Source of the DNA: Gymnothorax reevesii
Lineage: Eukaryota > Chordata > Actinopteri > Anguilliformes > Muraenidae
Length of the DNA stretch: 64,000 bases
Assembly (NCBI GenBank): GCA_029721435.1
Contig: CM056581.1
Location: forward strand, 72,340,712-72,404,711
Reading direction: 5' to 3'
In this document: positions 12,069 through 23,609 of the stretch, in pieces
Layout of the letters: each line of letters begins with the position of its first letter
Numbering within the stretch: position 1 is the first letter of the stretch
Notes under the pieces: model-generated
What the model was told of the DNA's origin: nothing
What the model saw: only the letters and a program-made list of their open reading frames with translations
Database searches by the model: none
Translations under genes and position numbers: made by a program

Positions 12069-14655
12069 TTAAAGCGGCAAGCACCGTTGAAAGGGCCCTC
12101 GCGGCCTTCGTGCACGTTGGGGTGGCAGCAAGATCTTGATGGGTGCAGGCGTCCATTCACAGCCATTGGACACTGCTGGACCGCGTACAATGTGGTTTCC
12201 TGAGGGGAGTGCAAAAATTTTTTAAAGGGTGCTATGGTACCATTTTGATATGCCTGTGCGTAAAATCTACAACATAGTAATCGTATTACCGAACTCCATG
12301 AGTGTGTTAATTTTTGTTAATTTTCCAGCACGTTTAGACCTGCAAAGGAGTAATTCTTTTATAAATCTGATCGGGGGCGCAATAGAGCCATTATGCCATA
12401 TTTACTGCCAATGGATGGATGACATTGAAGAGAATTAGACAATAATAAATTGTGCTCGGTTTGCAAGCTTTGGAGTATTCTAAGGCCTTCAAAGGTATGT
12501 TCGTGAAATTTAGAAAAACGCAAGAAAATAGCTCATCCCTCACTTCCTGTTTGGCCAAGAAAATTAGCCATTGCCCGGAATGAGTATTGCAATGATCACA
12601 CCAAATCTCATGAACATTCAAGCACTTGTATCTTAACATAGCCGTATCTAGAGGGCGCTGTGGAGCCATCTGGCCACTCCTGATCTAATGTTAGCATATA
12701 TTTATACTTGGGAGGACAATTTAATAAAGCTTGGAAAGTTTCAGGGAAAAGCAATGAAGTATGTGGGAGTAAACCCAACTTCCTGTTTAATGGCGGGACA
12801 TCGAAATTCGCCGCAACGTTACGGATACAAAATTCAATGAATCCAGAAAAGCTTCGCAATTTAACATCAGCAACGTCTTTAGATACTAATAGCCAAATTT
12901 CAAGTTGATCGGATGAAATCTCTAGGAGGAGTTTGTTAAAGTACGACACCTGTGAATGGCCAACAATCCAAAAAAGTTGCAAATTCAATTAAAAATGGCA
13001 GACTTCCTGTTGAGTCTAGGTCATGGCACCAAGTGACTTTTTTTTAGGTCTTGTCATATTCCACATCTCTACCGAATTTCATACATGTAGGTTCAACGGG
13101 CTGCGAGGGCTGCTTATTTGAAATTTTACAGGGGGCGCTATAATGACATTTTTGCCATGCCAATATGTAAGCTTTTTACCAGAGTATTATGAATGATGGT
13201 CTTTATACATTTACAAAATTTTGTGAGTTTTCGAACATGTTGAGACCCTCAAAAAGGCAATTCTTTTATAAATCTGATTGGGGGCGCTCTAGAGCCATTG
13301 TGCCACATTAGGCTCCAATTGATGGATGACATTGAAGAGAATAAGACAATTATAATTTGTGCGAGGTTTTGCGAGCTTTGGAGTATTCTAAGGCTTTCAA
13401 ACGTGCGTTCGTAAAATTTGAAAAAACGCAGGAAATAGCTCAAAACTCACTTCCTGTTTGGCCAAAAAATTTCAAAAAATTAGTCATTGCCTGCAATGAC
13501 GAATGCAATGATCACACAAAATTACATGAACATTCAAGCACTTTTATCTTAACATGGCCGTATCTAGAGGGCGCTGTGGAGCCACCTGACCACTCCCAAT
13601 CTGATATTAGCATATATTTATACTTAGGCGGACAATTTAATCAAGCCTGTGAAGTTTCGCTCAAATCTCACAAAGCATGTGCGCGTAAAACCAACTTCCT
13701 GTTTCATGGCGGAACATCGAAATTCGCCGCAACGCCAAGGATACAAAGTTTAATGAATCCAAAAAAGCTTCGCAATTTAACATCAACGAGGTCTTCAGAT
13801 GTCATAAGCCAAATTTTAAGTTGATAGAATAAAATCTCGAGGAGGAGTTTGTTAAAGTACGACGGCTGTGAATGGCAAAAAATAAAAAAAATTTGCAAAT
13901 TCAATTAAAAATGGCGGACTTCCTGTTGAGTCTAGATCATGGCACCAGGGACTTTTTTTTAGGTCTTGGCATAGTACACATGTCCACCGAATTTCATACA
14001 TGTAGTTTAAACACGCTGCGAGGGCTGCTTCATTGAAATTTTCTAGGTGGCGCTGTAATGCAATTTTGCCACATCTATCTGTAACCCCTATATTTTTGTA
14101 AAGAGTATGACCAGCTTAATACGTTTGCAAAGTTTCGTGAGTTTTCGAGCATCCTGATGCCTTCAAAAATTCAATTATGTATTAGGGGGCGCTATAGAGC
14201 CACCATGTCATCCCCAGTGCCAAATGAGATATCAAATCGAAGAACTTAATATTTTTAGTCTATGACCCAAGTTTGGTGAGTTTTCGAGTATGATTAAGCC
14301 CTCAAAAATGTGTTCGTAAAATCTGAAAAAACGCAGGAAATGGCTCATAGCTCACTTCTTGTGATGCAAAAAAATTTCAAAAAAATTGACAAAAAAATTT
14401 AGGATGACTACTATGACCCTACCAAATTTCGTCAGAATCCAAGCAAGTGCGTTCCAAAATGGCCGCGTGTTTGGTGGCGCTATAGAGCCACCGGGTTATG
14501 TTTAAGCACAAAATAAATAATACTTTGCAATTTTCACCACGACTGACGTGTGGGCAAATTTTTGTGAGTTTTCGTGCATGGCAAAGCCCTCAAAAATGCG
14601 TTCTCGCAGCAGAATAAAAAGAAGAAGAAGAAGAAGAAGAAGAAGAAGAAGAATA
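12069..14655 (+). mobile_element. Family A element A5
   Basis: It begins directly after the A4 GAA tract. The head reads GCGGCAAGCACC (12074-12085), so the usual self-complementary stem is broken by substitutions. Two monomers (anchors about 12606 and 13522). The GAA tract is at about 14619-14652, followed by ataataaaaatccc of a B module. Confidence 0.75.
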
Positions 14656-14712
14656 ATAAAAATCCCATCAAAAACAAAAGGTTCCTGGCACCGGTCGGTG
14701 CTCGGGCCCTAA
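14656..14712 (+). repeat. Single B hairpin module
   Basis: Box aatcccatcaaaaacaaaag, stem GGCACCG/CGGTGC, end TCGGGCCCTAA. It sits between the GAA tail of A5 and the head of A6. Confidence 0.65.
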
Positions 14713-17289
14713 TTAAAGCTGCAAGCAGCGTTGAAAGGGCCCTCGCCCCCCTCGTGCACGTTGGGGTGGCAGCAAGATCTTGATGGCTGCAGGTGTCCAT
14801 TTAGAGCCATTGGACACTGCTGGATCGCGCACAATGTGGTTTCCTGAGGGGAGTGCAAAAATTTTCTGGAGGGCGCTATGATAGAATTTTGACATGCCTG
14901 TGAGCAAAATCTACAACATAGTAATCGTAATACCGAGCTCCATGAGTTTGTTGATTTTTGTAAATTTTCAAACATGATTCGACCTTCAACAGGGCAATTC
15001 TTTTATAAATCTCACTGGGGGCGCTATAGAGCCATTTTGCCATATTTAGTGCCAATTGATGGATGACATTGAAGAGAATACAACCTTTATAATTTTTGCA
15101 AGGTTTTGCAAGTTTTGGAGCATTCTCAGGTTTTAAAACGTGTGTTAATAAAACTCAGAAAAACGCAGGAAATAGCTTATAGCTCACTTCCTGTTTGGCC
15201 AAAAAATTTCAAAAAACTAACCATTGCCCAGAATGAAGAATGCAATGATCACACCGAATTTCAGGAACATTCAAGCACTCTTATCTTAACATGACCATAT
15301 CTAGAGGGCGCTGTGGAGCCACCTTGCACCTCCCGATCTAATATTAGCATATAATTATACTTAGGAGGACAATTTTATCAAGGATAGGAAGTTTCGAGCA
15401 AATCCCACAAAGTATGTGGCAGTAAAAGCAACTCCCTGTTTCATGGCGGGATATCAAAATTCGCCGCGACGCCACGGATACATTGTTCAATGACATCAAA
15501 ATTGCTTCGCAATTTAACATTAGCAAGGTCTTTAGATATTTTCTGCCAAATATTAAGTTGATCTGATAAAATCTCTAGGAGGAGTTCGAAATATCTAAAA
15601 AAGTTGCAATTTCAATTGAAAATGGCAAACTTCCTGTTGCGTCTAGGTCATGGCACCAAGAGGCTTATTTTTAGGTCTCAGGATATTCCACATGTCCACC
15701 GAAGTTCATAAATGCAGGTCAATCACGATGCGAGGGCTGCTTCTTTGAAATTTTCCAGGGGGCGCTATAATGCCATTTTTGCCACGCCTATATGTACATT
15801 TTTTATCAGTGTCATAAGAATGATGGTATTTAGAATTGTACAAAATATTGTGAGTTTTTGAACATGCTGAGACCCTCAAAAAGGTAATTCTTTAAAAATC
15901 TGATTGGGGGCGCTATAGAGCCATAATGCCACATTTACTGTCAATTTTTGTCTCAAATTGAAGACAATCAAACAAATATAATTTTTGCAAAGTTTTGCAT
16001 GTTTTTGAGTATGCTAAGGCCTTCAAATGTGTGTTCGTAAAATTTGGAATAACGCAGGAAATGGCTCATAGCTCACTTCCTGTTTGGCCGAAAAATTTCA
16101 AAAAAATAAGCATAGCCCAAAAAAATAAATGCAATGATCAGACTAAATTTCATGAACATTCAAGCACTTTTATGTCAACATGGCCGTGTCAAGAGGGCGC
16201 TGTGGAGCCACCTGACCACACCCAATCCAATATCAACAAATAGGTATATTTGGAAGTAGACTATTATTAAGCCTGTAAAGTTTCACGCAAATCTCACAAA
16301 GCATGTGCTCAAAAAAGCAACTTCCTGTTTTGTGGCGGAACATCAAAATTCACGCGACGCCACGGATACAAAGTTTGTTGAATACAAAAAAGCTTCGCAC
16401 TTTAACATCGACAAGGTCTTTAGATGTCATATGCAAAATTTTAAGTTGATCGGATAAAATCTCTAGGAGGAGTTCGTTAAAGTACAAAGCCTGAGAATGG
16501 CAAAAAATTAAAAAAATTTGCAAATTCAATTAAAAATGGCGGACTTCCTGTTGAGTTTAGGTCATCACACCAAGAGACTTTTTTTTAGGTCTTGGCATAA
16601 TGCACATGTCCACCGAATTTTATACTTGTAGGTAAAACACGCTGCGTGGGCTGCCTCATTGAAATTTTCTAGGTGGCGCTGTAATGCAATTTTGCCACAT
16701 CCATCTGTAAACCCTATATTTTAGTAAAAAGTATGACCAGCTTAATATGTTTGCAAAGTTTCGTGAGTTTTCGAGCATGTTGAGGCCCTCAAAATTTCAA
16801 ATATGTATTAGGGGGCGCTATAGAGCTACCATGTCACACTTAGTGCCAAATGAGATATCGAATGAAAGAACTTAATACTTTTAGTCAATGAGCCAAGTTT
16901 GGTGAGTTTTCGAGTATGATAAGGCCCTCAAAAATGTGTTCGTAAAATCTGAAAAAACGCAGGAAATGGCTCATAGCTAACTTCCTGTGCGGCAAAAAAA
17001 TTTCAAAAAAATTGACAAAAAAATTTATTATGACTACTATGACCCCATTGAATTTCGTGAGAATCCGAGCAAGTGCGTTCCAAAATGGCCCCGTGTTTGG
17101 TGGCGCTATAGAGCCACTGGGGCATGTCCAAGCACAAAAATAATAATACTTTGCAATTTTCACGACGACTGACGTGTGGGCAAATTATTGTGAGTTTTCG
17201 TGCATGGCAAAGCCCTCAAAAATGCGTTCTCGCAGCAGAATAAAAAGAAGAAGAAGAAGAAGAAGAAGAAGAAGAAGAAGAAGAATAAT
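14713..17289 (+). mobile_element. Family A element A6
   Basis: Head hairpin GCTGCAAGCAGC at 14718-14729. Two monomers (anchors about 15259 and 16148). The gttaaagtacgac part of one module is deleted near 15589. The 3' half (about 15600-17160) is nearly identical to 19197-20765 in A7. The GAA tract is at about 17246-17285. Confidence 0.75.
15600..17160 (+). repeat. Segmental copy shared by A6 and A7 (partner about 19197-20765)
   Basis: Both stretches share uncommon variants such as acttcctgttgcgtctagg / ttttgcgtctagg, accaagaggcttatttttagg and agcatagcccaaaaaaa. The offset is about 3597-3602 bases. Similarity is much higher than between other A elements, which points to a recent copy or conversion event. 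Confidence 0.7.
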
Positions 17290-17378
17290 AAAAATCCCTT
17301 CAAAAACAATAGGTTCCTCGCACCTTCGGTGCCAGGACCCGTTCCGGGCCCTGGCACCGGTCGGTGCTCGGGCCCTAA
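17290..17378 (+). repeat. Single long-form B hairpin module
   Basis: Box aaatcccttcaaaaacaatagg, then two stems in series (GCACC/GGTGC and GGGCCC..GCACCG/CGGTGC..GGGCCC), ending CTAA directly before the A7 head. Confidence 0.7.
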
Positions 17379-20300
17379 TTAAAGCTGCAAGCAGCGTTGA
17401 AAGGGCCCTCGCCCCCTTCGTGCACGTTGGGGTGGCAGCAAGATCTTGATGGGTGCAGGTGTCCATTCACAGCCAATGGACACTGCTGGACTGCATACCT
17501 TGTGGTATCCTGAGGGGAGTGCAAAAATTTTCTAGAGGACGCTATGGTACCATTTTGACATGTTGTGCACAATCTACAACCGAGTAATCGTAATACCGAG
17601 CTCCATGAGTGTGTTGATTTTTGTTAATTTTCCAGCATGTTTAGACCTTCTGAAGAGCAATTCTTCTATATAACTGATTGGAGGCGCTGTAGAGCCATTA
17701 TGCCACATTTCGTGCCAATTTATGGATGACTTTGAAGAGAAGAAGACATTTATAATTTGTGTGGTTTCGCAAGTTTTGGAGCATTCTTAGGCCTTTAAAC
17801 GTGTTTTCGTAAAATTTGGAAAAACGCAGGAAATAGCTCAAAACTCACTACCTGTTTGGCCAGAAATTTTTAGAAAATTAACCATTGCCCGGAATGACTA
17901 ATGCAATGATCACACCAAATTTCATGAACATTCAAGCACGTTTATCTTAACATGGCCATATCTAGAGGGCGCTGTGGAGCCACCTGGCACCTCCTGATCC
18001 AATATCAGCATATATTTATATTTGGGAGGACACTTTTATGAAGCTTGGAAAGTTTCAGGCAAATCCCACCAAGTATGTTGGAGTAAAACCAACTTCCTGT
18101 TTCATGGCGGAACATCGAAATTCGCCGCGTCGCCTTGGATTCATCGTTCAATGAATCCAAAAAAGCTTCGCAATTTAACATCGGCAATGTCTCGTAATAT
18201 CAGTTGCCAAATTGTAAGTTGATCGGATAAAACCTCTCGGAGGAGTTCGTTTAAGAATGACACTTGTGAATGGCGAAAAATCCAAAAAAGTTGCAAATTC
18301 AATTAAAAATGGCGACTTTCTGCTAAGTCCTGGCACCAAGAGACTTTTTTTCAGGTCTCGGCATATTCCACATGTATACCAAATTTCATAGATGTAGGTT
18401 TACCGGGCTGCGAGGGCTCCTTATTTGAAATTTTCCAGGGGGCGCTATAATGAAATTTTTGCCATGCCTATCAGTAAGTTTCTTGTCAAAGTAACACAAA
18501 TGATGGTTTTTATACATTTAAAGAATTTTGTGAGTTTTTGAACATGTTGAGAACCTTAAAAGGGCAATTCTTTCAAAAATCTGATTGGGGGCGCTAAAGA
18601 GCCATTGTGCCTAATTTAGTGTAAAATAATATATAAAATTCAAGACAATAAGGCAATTAAAATTTGTGCAACTTTTGGCAAGATTTCGAGTATTCAAGGC
18701 TTCCAAACATGTGTTTCTAAAATTTGGAAAAACACAGGAAATGGCTCATAGCTCACCTCCTGTTTGGCCAAAAAATTTCAAAAAAATTATCATTCCCTGA
18801 CATGACACATGCAATGATCACACTAAATTTCATGAACAATCAAGCACTTTTATCTCAATATGGCCGTGTCAGGAGGGCACTGTGGAGCCACCTGACCACA
18901 CCCAATCTAATATCAACATATAGGTATACTTGAAAGTAGACTCTTATCAAGCCTTTGAAGTTTCGCGCAAATCTCACAAAGCATGTGCGCGTAAAACCAA
19001 CTACCTGTTTCAGTGCGGAACATCGAAATTCGCCGCGACACCACAGATACATAGTTCGATTGATACAAAAAAGCTTCGCAATTTAACATCGACAAGGTCT
19101 TTAGACGTCATATGCGAAATTTTAAGTTGATCTGAAAAAATCTCTAGGAGGAGTTTGTTAAAGTACGACACCTACGAATTGCGAAAAATCTAAAAAAGTT
19201 GCAATTTCAATTAAAAATGGCAAACTTCCTTTTGCGTCTAGGTCATGGAACCAAGAGGCTTATTTTTAGGTCTCAGGATATTCCACATGTCCACCGAAGT
19301 TCAGACATGCAGGTCAATCACGATGCGAGGGCTGCTTCTTTGAAATTTTCCAGGGGGCGCTATAATGCCATTTTTGCCACGCCTATATGTAAATTTTTTA
19401 TCAGTGTCATAAGAATGATGGTATTTAGAATTGTACAAAATATTGTGAGTTTTTGAGCATGCTGAGACCCTCAAAAAGGCAATTCTTTTAAAAATCTGAT
19501 TGGGGGCGCTATAGAGCCATAATGCCACATTTACTGCCAATTTTTTCCTCAAATTGAAGACAATCAAACAAATATAATTTTTGCAAAGTTTTGCATGTTT
19601 TCGAGTATGGTAAAGCCTTCAAATGTGTGTTCGTAAAATTTGGAATAACGCAGGAAATGGCTCATAGCTCACTTCCTGTTGGGCCGAAAAATTTCAAAAA
19701 AATATGCATAGCCCAAAAAAACAAATGCAATGATCAGACCAAATTTCATGAACATTCAAGCACTTTTATGTCAACATGGCTGTGTCAAGAGGGCGCTGTG
19801 GAGCCACCTGACCACACCCAATCCAATATCAACAAATAGGTATATTTGGAAGTAGACTATTATTAAGCCTGTAAAGTTTCACGCAAATCTCACAAAGCAT
19901 GTGATCATAAAAGCAACTTCCTGTTTCGTGGCGGAACATCAAAATTCGCCGCGACGCCACGGAAAGAAAGTTTGATAAATCCAAAAAAGCTTCGCAATTT
20001 AACATCCAGAAGGTCTTTAGATGTCATATGCAAAATTTTAAGTTGATCGGATAAAATCTCTAGGAGGAGTTCGTTAAAGTACGACGCCTGTGAATGGCAA
20101 AAAATGAAAAAAATTTGCAAATTCAATTAAAAATTGCGGACTTCCTGTTGAGTTTAGGTCATAACACCAAGTGACTTTTTTTTAGGTCTTGGCATAGTAC
20201 ACATGTCCACCGAATTTTATACTTGTAGGTAAAACATGCTGCGAGGGCTGCCTCATTGAAATTTTCTAGGTGGCGCTGTAATGCAATTTTGCCACATCCA

Positions 20301-20883
20301 TCTGTAAACCCTATATTCTAGTAAAAAGTATGACCAGCTTAATATGTTTGCAAAGTTTCGTGAGTTTTCGAGCATGTTGAGGCCCTCAAAAATGCAATTA
20401 TGTATTAGGGGGCGCTATAGAGCTACCATGTCACACTTAGTGCCAAATGAGACTTAGTGCCAAATGAAAGAACTAAATAGTTTCAGTCAATGAGCCAAGT
20501 TTGGTGAGTTTTCGAGTATGATAAGGCCCTCAAAAATGTGTTCGTAAAATCTGAAAAAACGCAGGAAATGGCTCATAGCTAACTTCCTGTGCGGCAAAAA
20601 AATTTCAAAAAAATTGACAAAAAAATTTATTATGACTACTATGACCCCATTGAATTTCGTGAGAATCCGAGCAAGTGCGTTCCAAAATGGCCGCGTGTTT
20701 GGTGGCGCTATAGAGCCACTGGGGCATGTTCAAGCACAAAAATTATAATAATTTGCAATTTTCACCATGACTGACGTGTCTGCAAATTTTTGTGAGTTTT
20801 CGTGCATGGCAAAGCCCTCAAAAATGCGTTCTCGCAGCAGAATAATACTAATAAGAAGAAGAAGAAGAAGGAAGAAGAATAAT
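17379..20883 (+). mobile_element. Family A element A7, three-monomer form
   Basis: Head hairpin at 17384-17395. Three monomers (anchors about 17919, 18828 and 19744). A short local duplication (cttagtgccaaatga twice) lies near 20450. The tail tract (20853-20879) is interrupted: aataatactaataagaagaag followed by gaagaagaat. Confidence 0.75.
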
Positions 20884-20965
20884 AAAAATCCCATCAAAAA
20901 CAATAGGTTCCTCGCACCTTTGGTGCCAGGACCCGTTCCGGCACCGGTCGGTGCTCGGGCCCTAA
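20884..20965 (+). repeat. Single B hairpin module, shortened
   Basis: Box aaatcccatcaaaaacaatagg, first stem GCACCTTTGGTGC, then a truncated second stem (gttccggcaccggtcggtgc) and the usual tcgggccctaa end. Confidence 0.65.
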
Positions 20966-23428
20966 TTAAAGCTGGAAGCAGCGTTGAAAGGGACTGCTAG
21001 CCTGTGTACAATGTGTTTTCCTGATGGGATTGCAAAAATCTTCTGGATGGCGCTATGATACCATTTTGTTATGCCTGTGCGCAAAATCTACAACATAGTT
21101 ATTGGAATACCGGGCATCATGTGTGTGTTGATTTTCGTAAATTTTTAAGCACGCTTCGAGCCTCAAAAAAGCAATTGTTTAAAGAATCTGACTGGGGGCG
21201 CTATAGAGCCATTATGCCACATTTAGTCCCAGTTGATGTATCAAATTCAAGGCAATAAGACAATGATAATTTTTGCCACGTTTTTGCAAGTTTTGGACCA
21301 TTCTAAGGCCTTAATACGTGTATTCGTAAAATTTGGAAAAACGCAGGAAATAGCTCATAGCTCACTTCCTGTTTGGCCAAAAAATTTCAAAAAATTAAGC
21401 ATTGCCCGGAATGACTAATGCAATGATGACACCAAATTTTATGAACATTCAAGCACTTTTATCTTAACATGGTAGTATCTAGAGGGCGCTGTGGAGCTAC
21501 ATGGCCATTTCCGATCTAATATTAGCATATATTTATACTTGGGAGGACAAGTTTATCAAGTTTCGAAAGTTGTAGACTAATCCCACAAAGTATGTGGGAG
21601 TTATACCAACTTCCTGTTTCATGGCGGGACGCCGAAATTCGCCGCAATGCCACGGATACATCGTTCGATATATCCAAAAAAGCTTCGCAATTTAACATCA
21701 GCAAGGTCTTAAGATATTCTTCGCCAAATTTTGAGTTGATTGGATAAAGTCTCTAGGAGGAGTTCGTTAAAGTACGACACCTGCGAATGGCGAAAAATCT
21801 AAAAAAGTTGAAATTTCAATTAAAAATGGCAAACTTCCTGTTGGGTCTACGTCATGGCTCCAAGAGACTTTTTTTTAGGTCTCAGGATATTCCACTTGTT
21901 CACAGAAGTTGATACATGCTGATCAACCACGATGCAAGGGCTGCTTATTTGAAATGAAATTTTCCAGGGGGCGCTATAATGCCATTTTTGCCACGCCTAT
22001 ATATACATTTTTATTATTGTAATAGGAATGATAGGCTTTAGAGTTGTACAAAATTTAGTGAGTTTTTGAGCATGCTGAGACCCTCAAAAGGGCAATTCTT
22101 TTAAAAATCTGATTGGGGGCGCTATAGAGCCATTATGTCACATTTACTGCCAAATTCTGTCTCAAATTGAAGACAATCAGACAAATGAAATTTTTGCAAA
22201 GTCTTGCAAGTTTTTGAGTATGGTAATACCTCCAAACCTGTGTTCGTAATATTTGGAATAACGCAGGAAATGGCTCATAGCTCACTTCCTGTTTGGTTAA
22301 AAAATTTCAAAAAAATAATTACGGCCCAAAAAAACACATGCAATTGTCACGCCAAATTTCATGAACATTCAAGCACTTTTATCTCAACATGGCCGTGTCA
22401 AGAGGGCGCTGTGGAGCCATCTGACCACACCCAATCTAATATCAACATATAGGTATACTTGGAAGTAGACTCTTATCAAGCCAGTGAAGTTTTGCGCAAA
22501 TCCCACAAAGCATGTGCGCGTAAAACCAACTTCCTGTTTCATGGCGGAACATCGAAATTCGCCGCGACGCCACGGATACAAAGTTCGATGAATCCAAAAA
22601 AGCTTCGCAATTTATTATCGACCAGGTCTTAAAAAGTCATATGCGAAATTGTAAGTTGATCGGATAAAATCTCTAGGAGGAGTTCGTTAAAGTACGACGC
22701 CTGTGAATGGCAACAAATAAAAAAAAATTGCAAATTCAATTAAAAATGGCGGACTTTCTGTTGGGTCTAGGTCATGGCACCAAGAGTCTTTTTTTTAGGT
22801 CTTGGCATAGTACACATGTCCACCGAATTTTGTACATGCAGGTTAAACACACATATCCATCCGTAAACCCCACTTTGTAGTAAAAAGTATGACCAGCTTA
22901 ATATGATTGCAAAGTTTCGTGAGTTTTCGAGCATGCTGATGCCCTCAAAAATGCAATTATGTATTAGGGGGCGCTATAGAGCCACCATAACACACCCAGT
23001 GCCAAATGAGATATTGAATCAAAGAACTTCATATTTTCAATCTATGAGCCAAGTTAGGTGTGTTTTCGAGAATGATAAGGCCCTCAAAAATGTGTTCGTA
23101 AAATCTGAAAAAACGCAGGAAATGGCTCATAGCTCACTTCCTGTGAGGCAAAAAAATTTCAATAAAATTGACAAAAAAATTTATGAAGACTACTATGACC
23201 CTATCAAATTTTGTGAGAATCCGAGCAAGTGCGTTCCAAAATGGCCGCGTGTTTGGTGGCACTATAGAGCCACTGGGGCATGTCCAAGCACAAAAATAAT
23301 AACACTTTGCAATTTTCACCACGACTGAGGTGTCGGCAAATTTTTGTGAGTTTTTGTGCATGGCAAAGCCCTCAAAAATGCGTTCTCGTAGCAGAATAAA
23401 AAGAAGAAGAAGAAGAAGAAGAATAATA
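20966..23428 (+). mobile_element. Family A element A8 with head deletion
   Basis: The head hairpin is GCTGGAAGCAGC (20971-20982). About 100 bases after gttgaaaggg are missing, so most of the usual arm ctcgcaccc is gone. Two monomers (anchors about 21437 and 22357). A second deletion near 22850 removes the usual ctgcgagggctgcttc block. The last 0.7 kb is close to the end of A2. The GAA tract is at about 23400-23422. Confidence 0.75.
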
Positions 23429-23609
23429 AAAATCCCATCAAAAACAATAGGTTCCTCGCACCTTCGGTGCCAGGACCCGTTCCGGGACCTGGCACCGGTC
23501 GGTGCTCGGGCCCTAATAATAAAAATCCCATCAAAAACAATAGGTTCCTCGCACCTTCGGTACCAGGACCCGTTCCGGGCCCTGGCACCGGTCGGTGCTC
23601 GGGCCCTAA
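23429..23609 (+). repeat. Two tandem B hairpin modules
   Basis: Two long-form units with boxes aatcccatcaaaaacaatagg, separated by ctaataataa. The second carries a cggtacc variant in the first stem. Both end in TCGGGCCCTAA. Confidence 0.7.
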
